From the NCBI GenBank assembly GCA_964020155.1, contig OZ026570.1, forward strand, positions 2,181,721 through 2,245,720: a stretch of 64,000 nucleotides of DNA, in the 5' to 3' direction. The DNA comes from Chondrilla cf. caribensis. Taxonomy: Eukaryota; Porifera; Demospongiae; Chondrillida; Chondrillidae. A program made the position numbers and the translations under genes. This document shows positions 1 through 10,700 of this stretch, one piece after another. The notes under the pieces were generated by a model. That model worked only from the letters and a program-made list of their open reading frames with translations, was not told where the DNA came from and ran no database searches. Within the stretch, counting starts at the first letter, position 1. Each line of letters opens with the position of its first letter.

Positions 1-63
1 AAATCTATTTAAAATGGCTTGTACATGAATATATTATTATGACTAGGTGTAGTTTGATGGAAG

Positions 64-180
64 ACTCGGAGCCCTTCTCCTGTAAAATCAACCAAACATA
101 TTGTTAAAACGTTCCATATTGTGCCTGAGCCAAGTCAAAGACCTACGAGGATTTCGTCGGCAAGAAGGCAACCGAATTGA
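64..180 (+). CDS. Possible last coding exon of an upstream gene (partial)
   Basis: After an AG at 62-63 the frame reads 38 codons to TGA at 178-180. The peptide starts TRSPSPVKSTKHIV and ends SARRQPN, so it is basic and Ser/Pro-rich, like a disordered C-terminal tail. An AATAAA poly(A) signal lies at 230-235, about 50 bases past the stop, as expected for a gene 3' end. The same RSPSPV string recurs in the kinesin-light-chain-like tail near 6.53 kb, which may point to related genes, but six residues are weak evidence. No upstream exon is visible. The exon could be chance. Confidence 0.35.
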   Translation, partial: TRSPSPVKSTKHIVKTFHIVPEPSQRPTRISSARRQPN

Positions 181-229
181 AGGGAACTCTGCTTTTTGCT
201 TCTGGGCCAAAATTTGTGTGATGCATATA

Positions 230-235
230 AATAAA
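230..235 (+). terminator. AATAAA polyadenylation signal
   Basis: A canonical AATAAA lies about 50 bases after the TGA that ends the putative terminal exon. The surrounding TA-rich sequence makes a chance hexamer possible. Confidence 0.3.
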
Positions 236-290
236 TATATATATACATGTATATATATATATACTCAGTATATGTACGTATATATGTATA

Positions 291-714
291 CAGTGCCAGC
301 CAAAAGAAACGGAACGATTATCACGTGTTGAAAAATGGCGCCGAATAGGATGGTGAAATGAACGTCAACGAATCGTTACTAAGAACGTTTTGGCCTTAGT
401 TACACTTCGGAGACATGTAAATAATACCGTTTATGAGAATATTAGGGTTTATTGTCTATTTAGAGCTCTTTAGTGATGCCTAGACAAGTGAATTCGATTG
501 TGTGAAAGTGGTGACATTAAGACAGCTCAGGTGGAGTTATGGAAAAATTGCAGAAGAGCTGCAATGTTCGAAGTCAACTGCTCAGCGCACATGTCAGCGA
601 TATTTAGAGACCGGTATAACTGCTGACAGGGCTAAATCGGGAAGACCAAAGCTGCTTTCACCAAGGGAAAGTCGCTTTATCGAAAGGAAGAGCCTTGCTG
701 ACCGTTTCATGACT
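291..714 (+). mobile_element. Truncated Tc1/mariner-type transposon with broken transposase
   Basis: The left end begins CAGTGCCAGCCAAAAGAAAC directly after a TA at 289-290, as expected for a Tc1/mariner terminal repeat and its TA target. Inside, the frame from ATG 476 reads MPRQVNSIV and stops at 503. A shifted frame from 502 continues with a helix-turn-helix typical of Tc1 transposase N-termini (motifs YGKIAEELQCSKSTAQR and SGRPKLLSPRE) and loses similarity near 714. The catalytic DDE part and the right terminal repeat are absent. It is a dead, 5'-only copy with an N-terminal frameshift. Confidence 0.75.
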
Positions 715-896
715 GCACCAGCCATTTTCACTCTATTTATACATGTACAGGGATTCAACACCATTACAGTCTTGGGCACATGACCACCATACATTTCTTA
801 AATTGCTTGTTGATTTTACATTTTCTTTTATACTATGTATATTTCTTAAAAGTAATATATATTATATAAATTACTTTTCTCATGTATTTCTGCAGA

Positions 897-3575
897 ATGA
901 AATCCTTCATAATTGGTAAGGTCTTACTTTTGATGATTGTGTCATCTTTTGGGACCATTGGAGGTCATGCACACCTGAAAAGAGCACTGCAAAGTCCTGT
1001 CAATGTGGATGTCAGTGTTGACTGTGCCATCAGAGAGCTTGCCTGGTCTTATGCAAAAATGCTACAACCACAAAGAGGGAACTTTAGAAGTGCCTTTGAT
1101 GCTCTACAGCTGCAAAACTGTAATGTTTCTCTACCAGCCATGAAGAAGCAGTCTCCATCAGACAAGGGTTGGAGTGAAGCTGCTGCTCTTGTGTTTTACT
1201 GTGATTGTGAGAATGGCAATGATGACAATCCTGGAACCATAGAGAAACCAGTCAAGACTATCATAAAAGCAATTGAATTGACTAGGAAAGCAGTTTCGGG
1301 TGTCGCAAAAACTGTTTACCTTCGTGAGGGTACCTGTTACATTGGTGGTCCAATAGAACTAAGTCCACAAGACAGCAACTTGACCATCTCTGGGTACATG
1401 CAGGAGAAAGTGGTTGTCAGTGGAGGGAAATTGTACGAGTTTACTTGGGAAGACTACAAGAAGGAGATGGGACCCCTCCACTATGGACTGTGTAGCTGCA
1501 GTGAAGATGAATGGGTGTCAAATGGTAGGCATATGAAACTATTTGCAGATATAGACGGAGTGGAGACTTGCCAGACAATCTGTTTCAAGGACAACACTTG
1601 TATTGGTTTCACTTATTACAAGTCTGGAAAGCACACAGGGACATGTGTACTTCGTGAAGGAGGATTTGCATCTACTACAAACTCTCCAGACTGTGTCAGT
1701 GGAAAGAAATTGAATATCATGTACGCAGATCTATCCAGTCAGAATCCCAACGTGTTCACTTCGCTATTCATAAATGGTCGTCGTGCAGTTCGTGCTCGTT
1801 ATCCGGACGGCAACCCAGAAACAATGGGTCTGCATACCAATCCTACTGGATATGTCCCCAAAGCAGATTCGTGGCTACCTCCAGCTTCCCATGGGGATGC
1901 TACAGAGATACACATTGAATCCCCGACAAGGGTTGGTGCTTATTTTCCCACCTTTGATTTAGCTATTGGTGGACCTGTCAAAGATTTTGATCCACCAGAG
2001 TCTTATTGGGGATTGAAATCGACCAGAGGAGGTTATGCCCGAACCTACACAATACCCACAGGTCTTCAGTATCCGAGCGATGTACATTTTGTAAATCGTA
2101 CATGGAAACACCCAGAAACAGGAGTTGTTCATGCATTTCATGGTCAGCACTGGGGTAATTGGCAGTTTCAACTTTCTGGTCGTGATGTGGAGAAGAGACA
2201 CCTGATGTTTGCTTATGGTGGGTGGCAAGAAGCTAGGGGATGTTCCTATGGAGCAGAGTGGTATGTTGAGAACATCATGGAAGAACTAGATTCTCCAAAT
2301 GAATGGTTTTATGACGACGCTTCAAAAACACTGTACTTATATCCCAATGGAAGTTTACCATCAGTAGGTGTGGGTACAGTTCTAGATGAACTGATTGGAT
2401 TTCGAGGAACATCAGATTTGCCTGTTAGAAATGTGTCTGTGAGAAACCTTATTTTTGCTCACACAGCTACAACTTTCCTTAAACACTACACAATACGGAG
2501 TTCCGGTGACTGGTCCGTATACCGAGGAGGTACTGTGTTTGTCGAAGGAGTGGACGGATTTAATCTCCAAGGATGTTTGTTTGATGCTGTTGGAGGCAAT
2601 GGTATTGCAGTCAGCGGATATGTCAGAAATGCTGTCATCAGGGAGAACGAGTTTGTTTGGAGCGGAGACAATGCTATTGTGTCTGTAGGTGAAACCAACC
2701 TGATTGACGGTACACTTGGAATTCAGCCGAGGGGAACCAAGATCATTGGTAACCTTGTGCACGAGAACGGTGTATTTGGTAAACAGACATGTGCATATTA
2801 TCAAACCCTCAGCTGTCAAACAGAAATCACTGGGAACGTATTCTTCAACGGTCCACGAGCCGGTATCAATTTCAATGATGCATTTGGAGGGGGTAATCAC
2901 ATGGAGAATAACTTACTGTTCAACTATGTTCGTGAGACAAGTGATAACGGTCCCATCAATACCTTTGATAGAAACCCCTATATCACCAAGGTACAGGATG
3001 GAATGACTCCTTCATTGTTAATTGCTCAGAGTACCATAACTCGCAGTTTTGTTATCAATAACTATCATTCAACATGGCCTCTTGACCATGATGATGGTAC
3101 CTGTTACTATTTTGACACCTACAACTTCCTGGTTTATGGCGGATTCAAGAACTATCTAGGACACAGCAAAGTAGTTGAAAAGAATGTTTACATTTACCCT
3201 GATGCAGATCATATTGCCGACAAATTGGGAGTGTATATTGCTGACCCTTACTGTATTACTGATTTAAGCCCTTCTCGTACGGGTGAGTTCCGATCCGGCT
3301 GGGGCGATGTATGGGCCAATAACGTATGTGTTGTTGGCAATCCTAATGTTTATAACTTGCAGCAGTGTGATCCCATTGATCCTGAAGACCTTATCCCATT
3401 CACTGCTAACAATAAGTTCTACGCTCCAAATAAATACATCTACATCAGATGTGGAGACAAGAATTTGACTTTAGAAGAATTCCAGAATGTAGGATACGAT
3501 ATAGGATCCATTGTTGAAGATCCTGTAGATGCTGCAACTATTATCAAATGGGGAAAAGAGTTACTGGATATGTAA
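897..3575 (+). CDS. Secreted right-handed beta-helix protein with PAN/apple-like insert
   Basis: A single exon encodes about 892 aa. I chose ATG 897 because MKSFIIGKVLLLMIVSSFG begins a good signal peptide (cleavage likely near residue 24); ATG 882 only adds five residues inside what looks like a splice acceptor (TTTCTGCAG, 887-895). Residues ~100-180 match the entry segment of bacterial-type parallel beta-helix proteins (CENGNDDNPGT, VYLREGTCYIGGP, VVSGGK). A Cys-rich stretch at ~195-275 (GVETCQTICFKDNTCIGF, GTCVLREGG) resembles a PAN/apple domain inserted in the scaffold. LFINGRRAVRARYPDG and the later ladder (VRNLIFAHTA, GGNGIAVSGYVRNAV) fit the GH141-like/pectate-lyase-fold family. A carbohydrate-active or binding role outside the cell is inferred; no catalytic residue was assigned. 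Lack of introns contrasts with its neighbours. Confidence 0.85.
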   Translation: MKSFIIGKVLLLMIVSSFGTIGGHAHLKRALQSPVNVDVSVDCAIRELAWSYAKMLQPQRGNFRSAFDALQLQNCNVSLPAMKKQSPSDKGWSEAAALVFYCDCENGNDDNPGTIEKPVKTIIKAIELTRKAVSGVAKTVYLREGTCYIGGPIELSPQDSNLTISGYMQEKVVVSGGKLYEFTWEDYKKEMGPLHYGLCSCSEDEWVSNGRHMKLFADIDGVETCQTICFKDNTCIGFTYYKSGKHTGTCVLREGGFASTTNSPDCVSGKKLNIMYADLSSQNPNVFTSLFINGRRAVRARYPDGNPETMGLHTNPTGYVPKADSWLPPASHGDATEIHIESPTRVGAYFPTFDLAIGGPVKDFDPPESYWGLKSTRGGYARTYTIPTGLQYPSDVHFVNRTWKHPETGVVHAFHGQHWGNWQFQLSGRDVEKRHLMFAYGGWQEARGCSYGAEWYVENIMEELDSPNEWFYDDASKTLYLYPNGSLPSVGVGTVLDELIGFRGTSDLPVRNVSVRNLIFAHTATTFLKHYTIRSSGDWSVYRGGTVFVEGVDGFNLQGCLFDAVGGNGIAVSGYVRNAVIRENEFVWSGDNAIVSVGETNLIDGTLGIQPRGTKIIGNLVHENGVFGKQTCAYYQTLSCQTEITGNVFFNGPRAGINFNDAFGGGNHMENNLLFNYVRETSDNGPINTFDRNPYITKVQDGMTPSLLIAQSTITRSFVINNYHSTWPLDHDDGTCYYFDTYNFLVYGGFKNYLGHSKVVEKNVYIYPDADHIADKLGVYIADPYCITDLSPSRTGEFRSGWGDVWANNVCVVGNPNVYNLQQCDPIDPEDLIPFTANNKFYAPNKYIYIRCGDKNLTLEEFQNVGYDIGSIVEDPVDAATIIKWGKELLDM

Positions 3576-3646
3576 GAAAACGAGACTACTGGGGATGTAT
3601 ACACTAACATGTGTAAAGTGCATTATTTAGCTTTACATCGGAGCCT

Positions 3647-3652
3647 ATTAAA
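3647..3652 (+). terminator. ATTAAA polyadenylation signal of the beta-helix gene
   Basis: ATTAAA, the common variant signal, lies about 70 bases after the TAA of the beta-helix gene. Confidence 0.4.
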
Positions 3653-4166
3653 ATTGAACATTATATCACGTTGTTGACTGAATACATAAAATATATAATT
3701 AGGTGATGAAATTATGAGTGTATTGATGAATTGTATTGCGCTATAATAATGTTATAATTATGTTGCTTCATACTCCTGGTTACAGTGGAATATAATATCA
3801 TTGGTGATCCGACAGTTTGTCAGTGGATACGTATATACTGTGCTTTATAATATTACAGTAGTACAGTTCTGTACTTTTCTTGATAATTTGGATATCAAAT
3901 ATCAGATCAGTGGTGAAGGTATAAGATATAATATATAGTGAGTACTGTAATCTTAAGCACAATATATATTATACTCAATCAATTCAAAATTACATAAATT
4001 ATTACAAAATTAATGTATTGTCCACAGTATAATGGCTGTGAGATTACCACAGTGAGTATTATACAATCACTCAAACACGAAAACTATTCTATTTTATATC
4101 ATAATACTGTATAATAATAACAATTCACCTCTTCCTTATGGCTGCCATTAGCTCTTTTTCCCAGGG

Positions 4167-4322
4167 ACACACACACACACACACACACACACTTCTTCTT
4201 CTTCTGCTGTTTGCACTCCAACAAGCCTCAATGAGGGGGGAGTGATACAGGCCAAAACATCCCAAGTCCATTAGTGCCTACTGGCACAGAAACGCTTGTG
4301 ATTTCGAAGTCCCTGAGTGTTG

Positions 4323-4377
<55 letters not shown>

Positions 4378-4453
4378 ACACATATACGTACACACACACG
4401 TACACACATCCACACGCACACGCACACACATACACGTACACACATTCACACAC
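4167..4453. repeat. CA microsatellites
   Basis: Two CA runs (4167-4192 and about 4324-4453, the second interrupted by ACGTACA units) flank about 130 bases of unique sequence. The open frames here (poly TH/CV) are artefacts of the dinucleotide repeat. Confidence 0.9.
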
Positions 4454-4589
4454 ACAAGTCTTTTACACTTCAGATTAGAACTGTAAACCACTTGACTTCC
4501 TTCCTGGGGTATACTGGAAGTATCATATCTTATATGTACAGCACTATCCACATGTTTTATGCATGATACACTTCAAAAGAATTATCTCC

Positions 4590-4705
4590 TAGAGATGGAC
4601 ACTGCACAACAGAGAAGCACTCTACCAAACAGAGATGCATTCTAAAGAACAGTGAGGTACACTACGTAACAGAGAGGGATACTACACAACAGCACAACAC
4701 TTGCT
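4590..4705 (-). repeat. Degenerate minisatellite, inverted copy
   Basis: About six imperfect units resembling ACACTACACAACAGAGA are the reverse complement of the minisatellite at 5150-5745. The two blocks flank the hairpin element at 4911-5074 in opposite orientation. Confidence 0.7.
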
Positions 4706-4910
4706 TCAAATTGGATGGGTGCATTGTTAGTGTCACCTTGTATTGCACGATACAAGGCTGGCGCTATAAGCACATGCTGACGTTGAAAATGGCGGTCTTT
4801 GTTTATATATGCGCAATGCTTCAGCTTGTGGGAACTCTTGTGAAGAAGAATAAAGCAGAGAAGGAGACAAGTACCAAGGAATGCCTCGTGCTTTAGAGAG
4901 AAATATTTAG

Positions 4911-5074
4911 TGGTTAAGACATGGGCACGAGGGCGAGTGTATTTTATGTCATAATGCCCGAGTGTCCTTGTCTTAACCATTATAGCATCCGTTGCTAACG
5001 CTTTATACTGTTGCTAGCGCTTTATACATAAAATTGCTGTATAATAGTACTGTTTCTATGGTAACGGATGCTAT
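4911..5074. mobile_element. Composite hairpin MITE, copy 1
   Basis: Two nested hairpins are visible. TGGTTAAGACATGGGCAC pairs imperfectly with GTGTCCTTGTCTTAACCA, and ATAGCATCCGTTGC pairs with the GTAACGGATGCTAT end. A second copy lies inverted at 12102-12304 inside a CSTF1 intron, so this is a mobile repeat family rather than a local structure. No ORF is present, so it is non-autonomous. Confidence 0.7.
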
Positions 5075-5149
5075 ATATATGTAGAGGCACTTGTTTCAAT
5101 TTCACGCAATTGAGTAAAGAATAACAACAAGCTTAAGCCCTAAGGTGAA

Positions 5150-5745
5150 GTGTGCCCTCTCTAGCTAGTGTGTAGTATCCCTCTCTGTTGTTTAGTTTAC
5201 CTCTCTTATGCGTAGTGCACCTATCTGTTGTGTGGAATGCATCTCAGTTGTTCAGGGCTAGACCCTTTCGTGAAGTGTGACCAGCTGTTGTGAGGTGCAC
5301 TTCTTTGTTAGTTTATGGAGTGTTTCTCTGTTGTGAAATGTACCTACATATTTGTTGTGTAGTGTGTTTCTCTGCTGTTTAGAGTACCTCTCTGTTGTAA
5401 ACTGTGCCCCTCTTATGTGTAGTACACCTCTCTGTTGTGTGGACTGCATCTCAGTTGTTTGGGGTTCTGTTCTGTTATGTAGTGTGCCCCTCTGTTATGT
5501 AGTGTGCCCCTCTGTTATGTAGTGTACCTCCCTGTTTGTGGAATACCTCTATGTTTTGAAATATGCCACACTGTTGTGTAGTGTGCCTCTCTGTGTGTTT
5601 TTTAAAATCCTCTCTATTGTATTCTGTTGCTATCTGTTGTGTAGTTGTGCTCTCAGTTTATTTATAGTACCTCTCTGTTGTAAGTGTACCTCTGTTTGTA
5701 GTGTGTGTCTGTTTTCAGAGTACCTCTCTGTTGTGCAGTTTTGAG
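5150..5745 (+). repeat. Degenerate ~20-bp minisatellite
   Basis: Roughly 25-30 imperfect units of about 20 bases, consensus near CTCTGTTGTGTAGTGTACCT, run across this block with much drift. Short ORFs over it are repeat artefacts. Confidence 0.8.
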
Positions 5746-5944
5746 AGTGGTAATCCAGAAGGGGAAGTCTGTTGAAGGTGGATCAAAGATCATGTCCTGT
5801 ACCGAGCATGGTGGCTTACACTGATCTGACAGACAAGCCAACAAGTAAGAAATGAGTGTTTTACCTGATACAGAACTCTATACACAAGAGGACACGTATA
5901 TCAACGTTTACACTTGTGTATTTTATGAAATGTCTAGTACTAAT

Positions 5945-6114
<170 letters not shown>

Positions 6115-6225
6115 ATACATGCTATTATCAATGTTTATGCATGATTTATTAACATAGGTTTGCGTGTGCAAGTGTGTCAGTATTCTGTATGTGTAGTACA
6201 TGCATTAATGTCTTGTTTACAACAG

Positions 6226-6766
6226 GCCACCAGTCTCTGAAACACTTAAAAACTTGAGTGACCTTTGTAGAAGGCAAGGTAAAATAGATGCTGCTTCCAT
6301 TTTGGCTCAACTAGCAACATCTTCTAGTAAGGTTGGTATGTACAATATTTGATATATTATAATCAAATTTGTCGTATTGGTCAATGTCACTTTATCATAG
6401 GGACTGAACTCCGAAGAGAGAGCCAAAGTGGTCCAGGTTCTTGATCACCAGGAGACAGTGAACACTGAAGACGATGATGACAAGCATTCCATTGTCAGTC
6501 AACATGCTGTGAGCACCTCAAGACGATCACCTAGTCCTGTTGTGATGAGATGTAACTCTAACAGTATGGTGCATAATATCATATACCTCCGTTTGTGTAT
6601 GTGTGTGGGTATGTCTGGGTGTTTTGGTGTGGGTGTACTTGCATGCACGTGTTTGATGCAACCCTTTCCACATGATGCATACATGTAAGTACATACATAT
6701 GTGCCTTATCTTGTGGTGTGCTTTGTGTTAATGCATCTCTCTATTGCAGAGCCAAGGTTCTGTTAA
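6226..6766 (+). CDS. Kinesin-light-chain-like gene, 3' exons only (partial)
   Basis: Exon 6226-6331 (phase 2 start) reads PPVSETLKNLSDLCRRQGKI then DAASILAQLATSSSK. This matches the last TPR helix pair of kinesin light chains, where the family has TLRNLGALYRRQGKLEAA. After a GT-AG intron, exon 6401 onward reads GLNSEERAKVVQVL, the family's linker after the TPRs, then an acidic and Ser-rich tail containing RRSPSPVVMRC. The last splice is uncertain: donor GTATGG near 6561 to acceptor before 6750 ends at TAA 6764-6766. In another frame the last exon would stay open to TAG 6861. The ~400 residues that normally precede this part are not in the window upstream of 6226. The gene may start before the window with the beta-helix gene nested inside it, or this is a partial duplicate. 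Kinesin light chain links cargo to kinesin-1. Confidence 0.6.
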
Positions 6767-6863
6767 TAGACGGCCTATAGCTAACAGCTATTTGACTATG
6801 GTTACGGATTATGATTATGGTTACAGGTTACGTTACAGAAATTGTCGTGATCGTTCTTCCTAG

Positions 6864-7769
6864 GTGATCCCATACTAGATTGTTCTCCAGCATAACCTAG
6901 GTAACAGGCCATACGCGTATAATACGCGTAAAATAATAATGAGGGTCTAGCAAGCCAGACTATAGGTGCACATGACTTATTCCAATGCGAAAATGGCTGA
7001 TTAAATAGTTGTTGTACGTATAAAACGTTTTGCAAGGAATCTCGACTTGAGTTTAAGGTTAGTAACCTTAGAACGATTTGTACGTCCACTTGATTCATGC
7101 AATGTCGCGCTAGTGCATGTTCTTTCAGGAACTGATTTTGTGAGAAGTTCTCTTTGGGGAATGTAAGGTTGGGTAAGCGTAGGGTGAAACTACCTAAAGG
7201 CCCGGGTATTGATTTGAATTCACGTCAAATAATAATATTCTCTACATACGTACGCGAGGGATGGACCACTGATAGACACCCCACCATAGTTTAATATCAT
7301 CATGCAATGTTTCAAGGCGGCCGTGCTACATTACCCCAGTCCCCAAATAAGTAAAGACAATTATCCATGTTATGTCAAGTCTGCCACTCGCTGTACCGTA
7401 GTGGTGCTAACAGAGGGCCATTACCTGGAAACATCTCCAGCAAAGTCACTCGATTTGCTCTGCTGTGGCAAACTGTTCAAAACCCTCAACTGTATCCCAT
7501 GTTCCTCGCAGCATTTCTTGTTGTAGTATCAACCGTTGTACACACATGTATGTAGCAAAAACTGTCTTAAGAAGAAAATATGTCCAAATCCCCTGTGACT
7601 CTTAACCATGTACATTCAATCCTTAGTGATTTTTATTATCATTATTACTTGTAGTAAGTACATGACTTGGCAATATAGTATTATATAATACCATACATGC
7701 CATACAGATCTGTGTGCAGGACACCTGGGCTACATTGGTATACAAAGTCACAGAGACTTCGCCTGAAGA
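6864..7769. other. Intergenic stretch upstream of CSTF1
   Basis: Two overlapping frames at 7302-7555 stay open for about 70 codons but show no recognisable motif or splice logic. The stretch presumably includes the CSTF1 promoter and 5' UTR; I see no clear TATA box. Nothing else is supported. Confidence 0.4.
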
Positions 7770-10700
7770 ATGTCTAGGTTTCATAGAAAAGCTGGCGTTT
7801 CAAAAGAAAAGGAGCAATTATATCGTTTTATTATCAGGTACATGTATATATGACTGTCACTATAGAATAGTATCAAACCTTGTATAACACGTACTAATCG
7901 AGTGTTAATTATTGACATACATATGTAAGTATCGTAGGAATCTTTTTGACATATGTACATATGTAAATACGTACGTAGTTACTTTATTTCTTTACATATC
8001 ATTGTACTGCATGTGGAGGATTGTGGGCTTTAAGAGAAATTTGAGGAATAATTTTCTCAATTAATCAATATTCTGAGCAGGGTATCACTCTTTTGATGAC
8101 AAACAGTGACCACCTCAAGTCATAATATGTCCTCACATGAAACCTTACACATTCACCTTACATGAAATTTAAAGCCGTGTACACAAACTGGTAACAACCA
8201 TGTCAACAGGCTTGTCCCAACGCAGGATTTGAAACTGTAAACTAGGTTGTGATAATGTTGTAGAAAATTTAGTATTCTTAGACATGCTTGGTGGATTAGT
8301 AAATTTTTTATCTTTGGATGGATAGCATGTCACAATGTTTCTCTCCAATAAATTATCAAAAAGTACAACGTTTCGCCCACTTGGGCTTCTTCAGGTACAC
8401 AGACTGTCAGTACACTTCTCACTCACTACAGGCTCACTGAGTCTGTGCACCTGAAGAAGCCAAGTGGGTGAGCGTTGTACATTTTGATGATTTAGTGAAG
8501 AGGAACATTGTGACATGCGTTACCCGTCCAAAGATAAAAAAAATTACCAAGGTCGTAACAAGGTCTTGTTTACAGTTTCAATTTCTAAACTGTGAAAGTT
8601 TGTTGACATTTTGATCCAACTACCATATTACAAGCTTGTAGTCACCTCCTACACTTACTAGAGGCTCATACAAGCTTGTACAATCTTGTACAGCCAAGGT
8701 TGTGCCACATGGGGACAAGGTTGTAATAGACCATATGCATTTTTACGCCCACCACCCACAATGATGAGGTCACAAGAGGTCAACGGTGAACGGTTATCAC
8801 CTTCGCCTATCTAAATGTACATGAAATCATAGATACTGTATACCATGGTGAAATGGACGGTCGACGTTGAAATTCGTTCGTTTTTGAGATGTCTTGGTAC
8901 TAGGGCTGTATTGAAGGCCGTTCAAATCGAAGAATACGTTGTTCTGAAAAGGTTGGCGGCGTTGGAGTCTGCCTCGAAGAGTGAGGACAGCTCAAAATCG
9001 AGTGATAATATCCCTTTAATATGTTTGCTGATCACCACGAGGCCTATAGCACATTCAGGAGTGTGTGTATGCATTCGAATTTGTGTGATAAGTTTAATAT
9101 GCACCCTGGGAATCCCCTGGTGACCAGCAGCAGAATGTGAATCTACCTAAGTGATCACCACAAGGTGTATTGCACTAATATTATTGAAATGTAATACAAA
9201 AGTATATGTATGGTATGGAATATCTATGGTGTTGTTATGCGTGTCATATGGACAGTAATCTCTTTCCACATTCACTCGATTTTGAGTTGTCCTCACTCTT
9301 CGAAGCAGATTCCAACGCCGCCAACCTCTTCAGAACAACGCATTCTTCGATTTGAACGGCCTTCAATACGGCCCTAGCGCCAAGACATTTCAAAAACGAA
9401 CAAATTTCAACGTTGACCGTCCATTTCACGTACATTTAGATAGGCGAAGGTGATAACCGTCCACCGTTGACCTCTTGTGACCTCATCATTGTGGGCGGTG
9501 GGCGTGAAATTGCATATGGTCTATTTTCACATGGGCATGCATATGCCATATGTAATTACAAATCAAAAACAGACCACAGATCTGGTTAATCCTAACCAGG
9601 TTGGTATACCACTATATCCCTACACGGGCTTAATAATTACCGTGTTATAATTGACCCTCCATACTAATTTGCCTTTTATCTTGATAATTTTTACGACTAT
9701 CTAATAATATTTATATTGCACTAATTAAAAAATTATAACTGTGCATAGTATAATATCATTATTGTTGTAGTCAATTGAAGTATGATGGGTTTGAAACAGC
9801 TGCTGCACAGTTAATGGAAGCTGTACCAAAGACTGTTTTGGGATCTTCAGAGAGGCTGAATCATTTGGTCTCTCTCGGACTACAAGCTGAAGCTGGTATG
9901 CAAGTTGTGTCCCTTATTTCAATGTTTCATGTAAGACAATATTAAAGAAAATGTAATTGTCAAATTTGAAATAGCTTCCCAATTCATTCACCCAAGCTAC
10001 ATATATGCAGTACCTCACGCAGTCTCACCACAATAGTTGGGTGTACAGTATGCAGGTTTAGCTTAACATGTATAAAGGAGTGTTTGAGCCACAATGTTGC
10101 TCTTTTTTATCCTTTTTCGTGTTGGATGATAAGATTCGGATATCGATGACATTCACAAATTTGCCAATCCCAGTCGTTTGCGAAATCTGTGACATTAACA
10201 CACGCGACTACTACTAACTGTACTAGACTTGCTTGCCTGTACACACTCATGCACATGTATGCGCACACTATAGGCAAGTCCCTCCAGCTCCATTTAGATT
10301 CTGAACTAGTTAAAATATTAGCCCCCTCTCTTGACCTGTGTTCACCCATGTTCAACTATGCTTGTATACAGTACACTTCTTGTTGATGTCTTGATGTAGT
10401 CTAGTTTACTTTGCATAGATACAACCTCAATGAACACTGCTGATAGTATCCCTGAAGGACAAGGAATAGATTTGGAGTATGAAAATGAAGGTACGTAAGA
10501 CTAGGCTTCTCATTTCGAGGGCTACCTCTGATGAAGCTGCAGGCTGGGTTGTTTTCAATTCTACATTATGAGTAGATCTTGCAACTACTAATTAGCCATA
10601 GTATCGGTTTCAAGTTTGATAAACTATTAGAATCCTGAAAAAATTCTGCCAACTTAATTATTCATGTCAACTGTCACCACTATCGCAATCCTGTATAAGC

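Noticed and set aside
5759..5844. Possible extra kinesin-light-chain-like exon (contains VDQRSCPVPSMVAYTDLTDK)
   Set aside because: Splice sites exist (AG at 5757, GTAAGA at 5845) but it leaves one base where the next exon needs two, so the frame breaks. Other frames contain stops.
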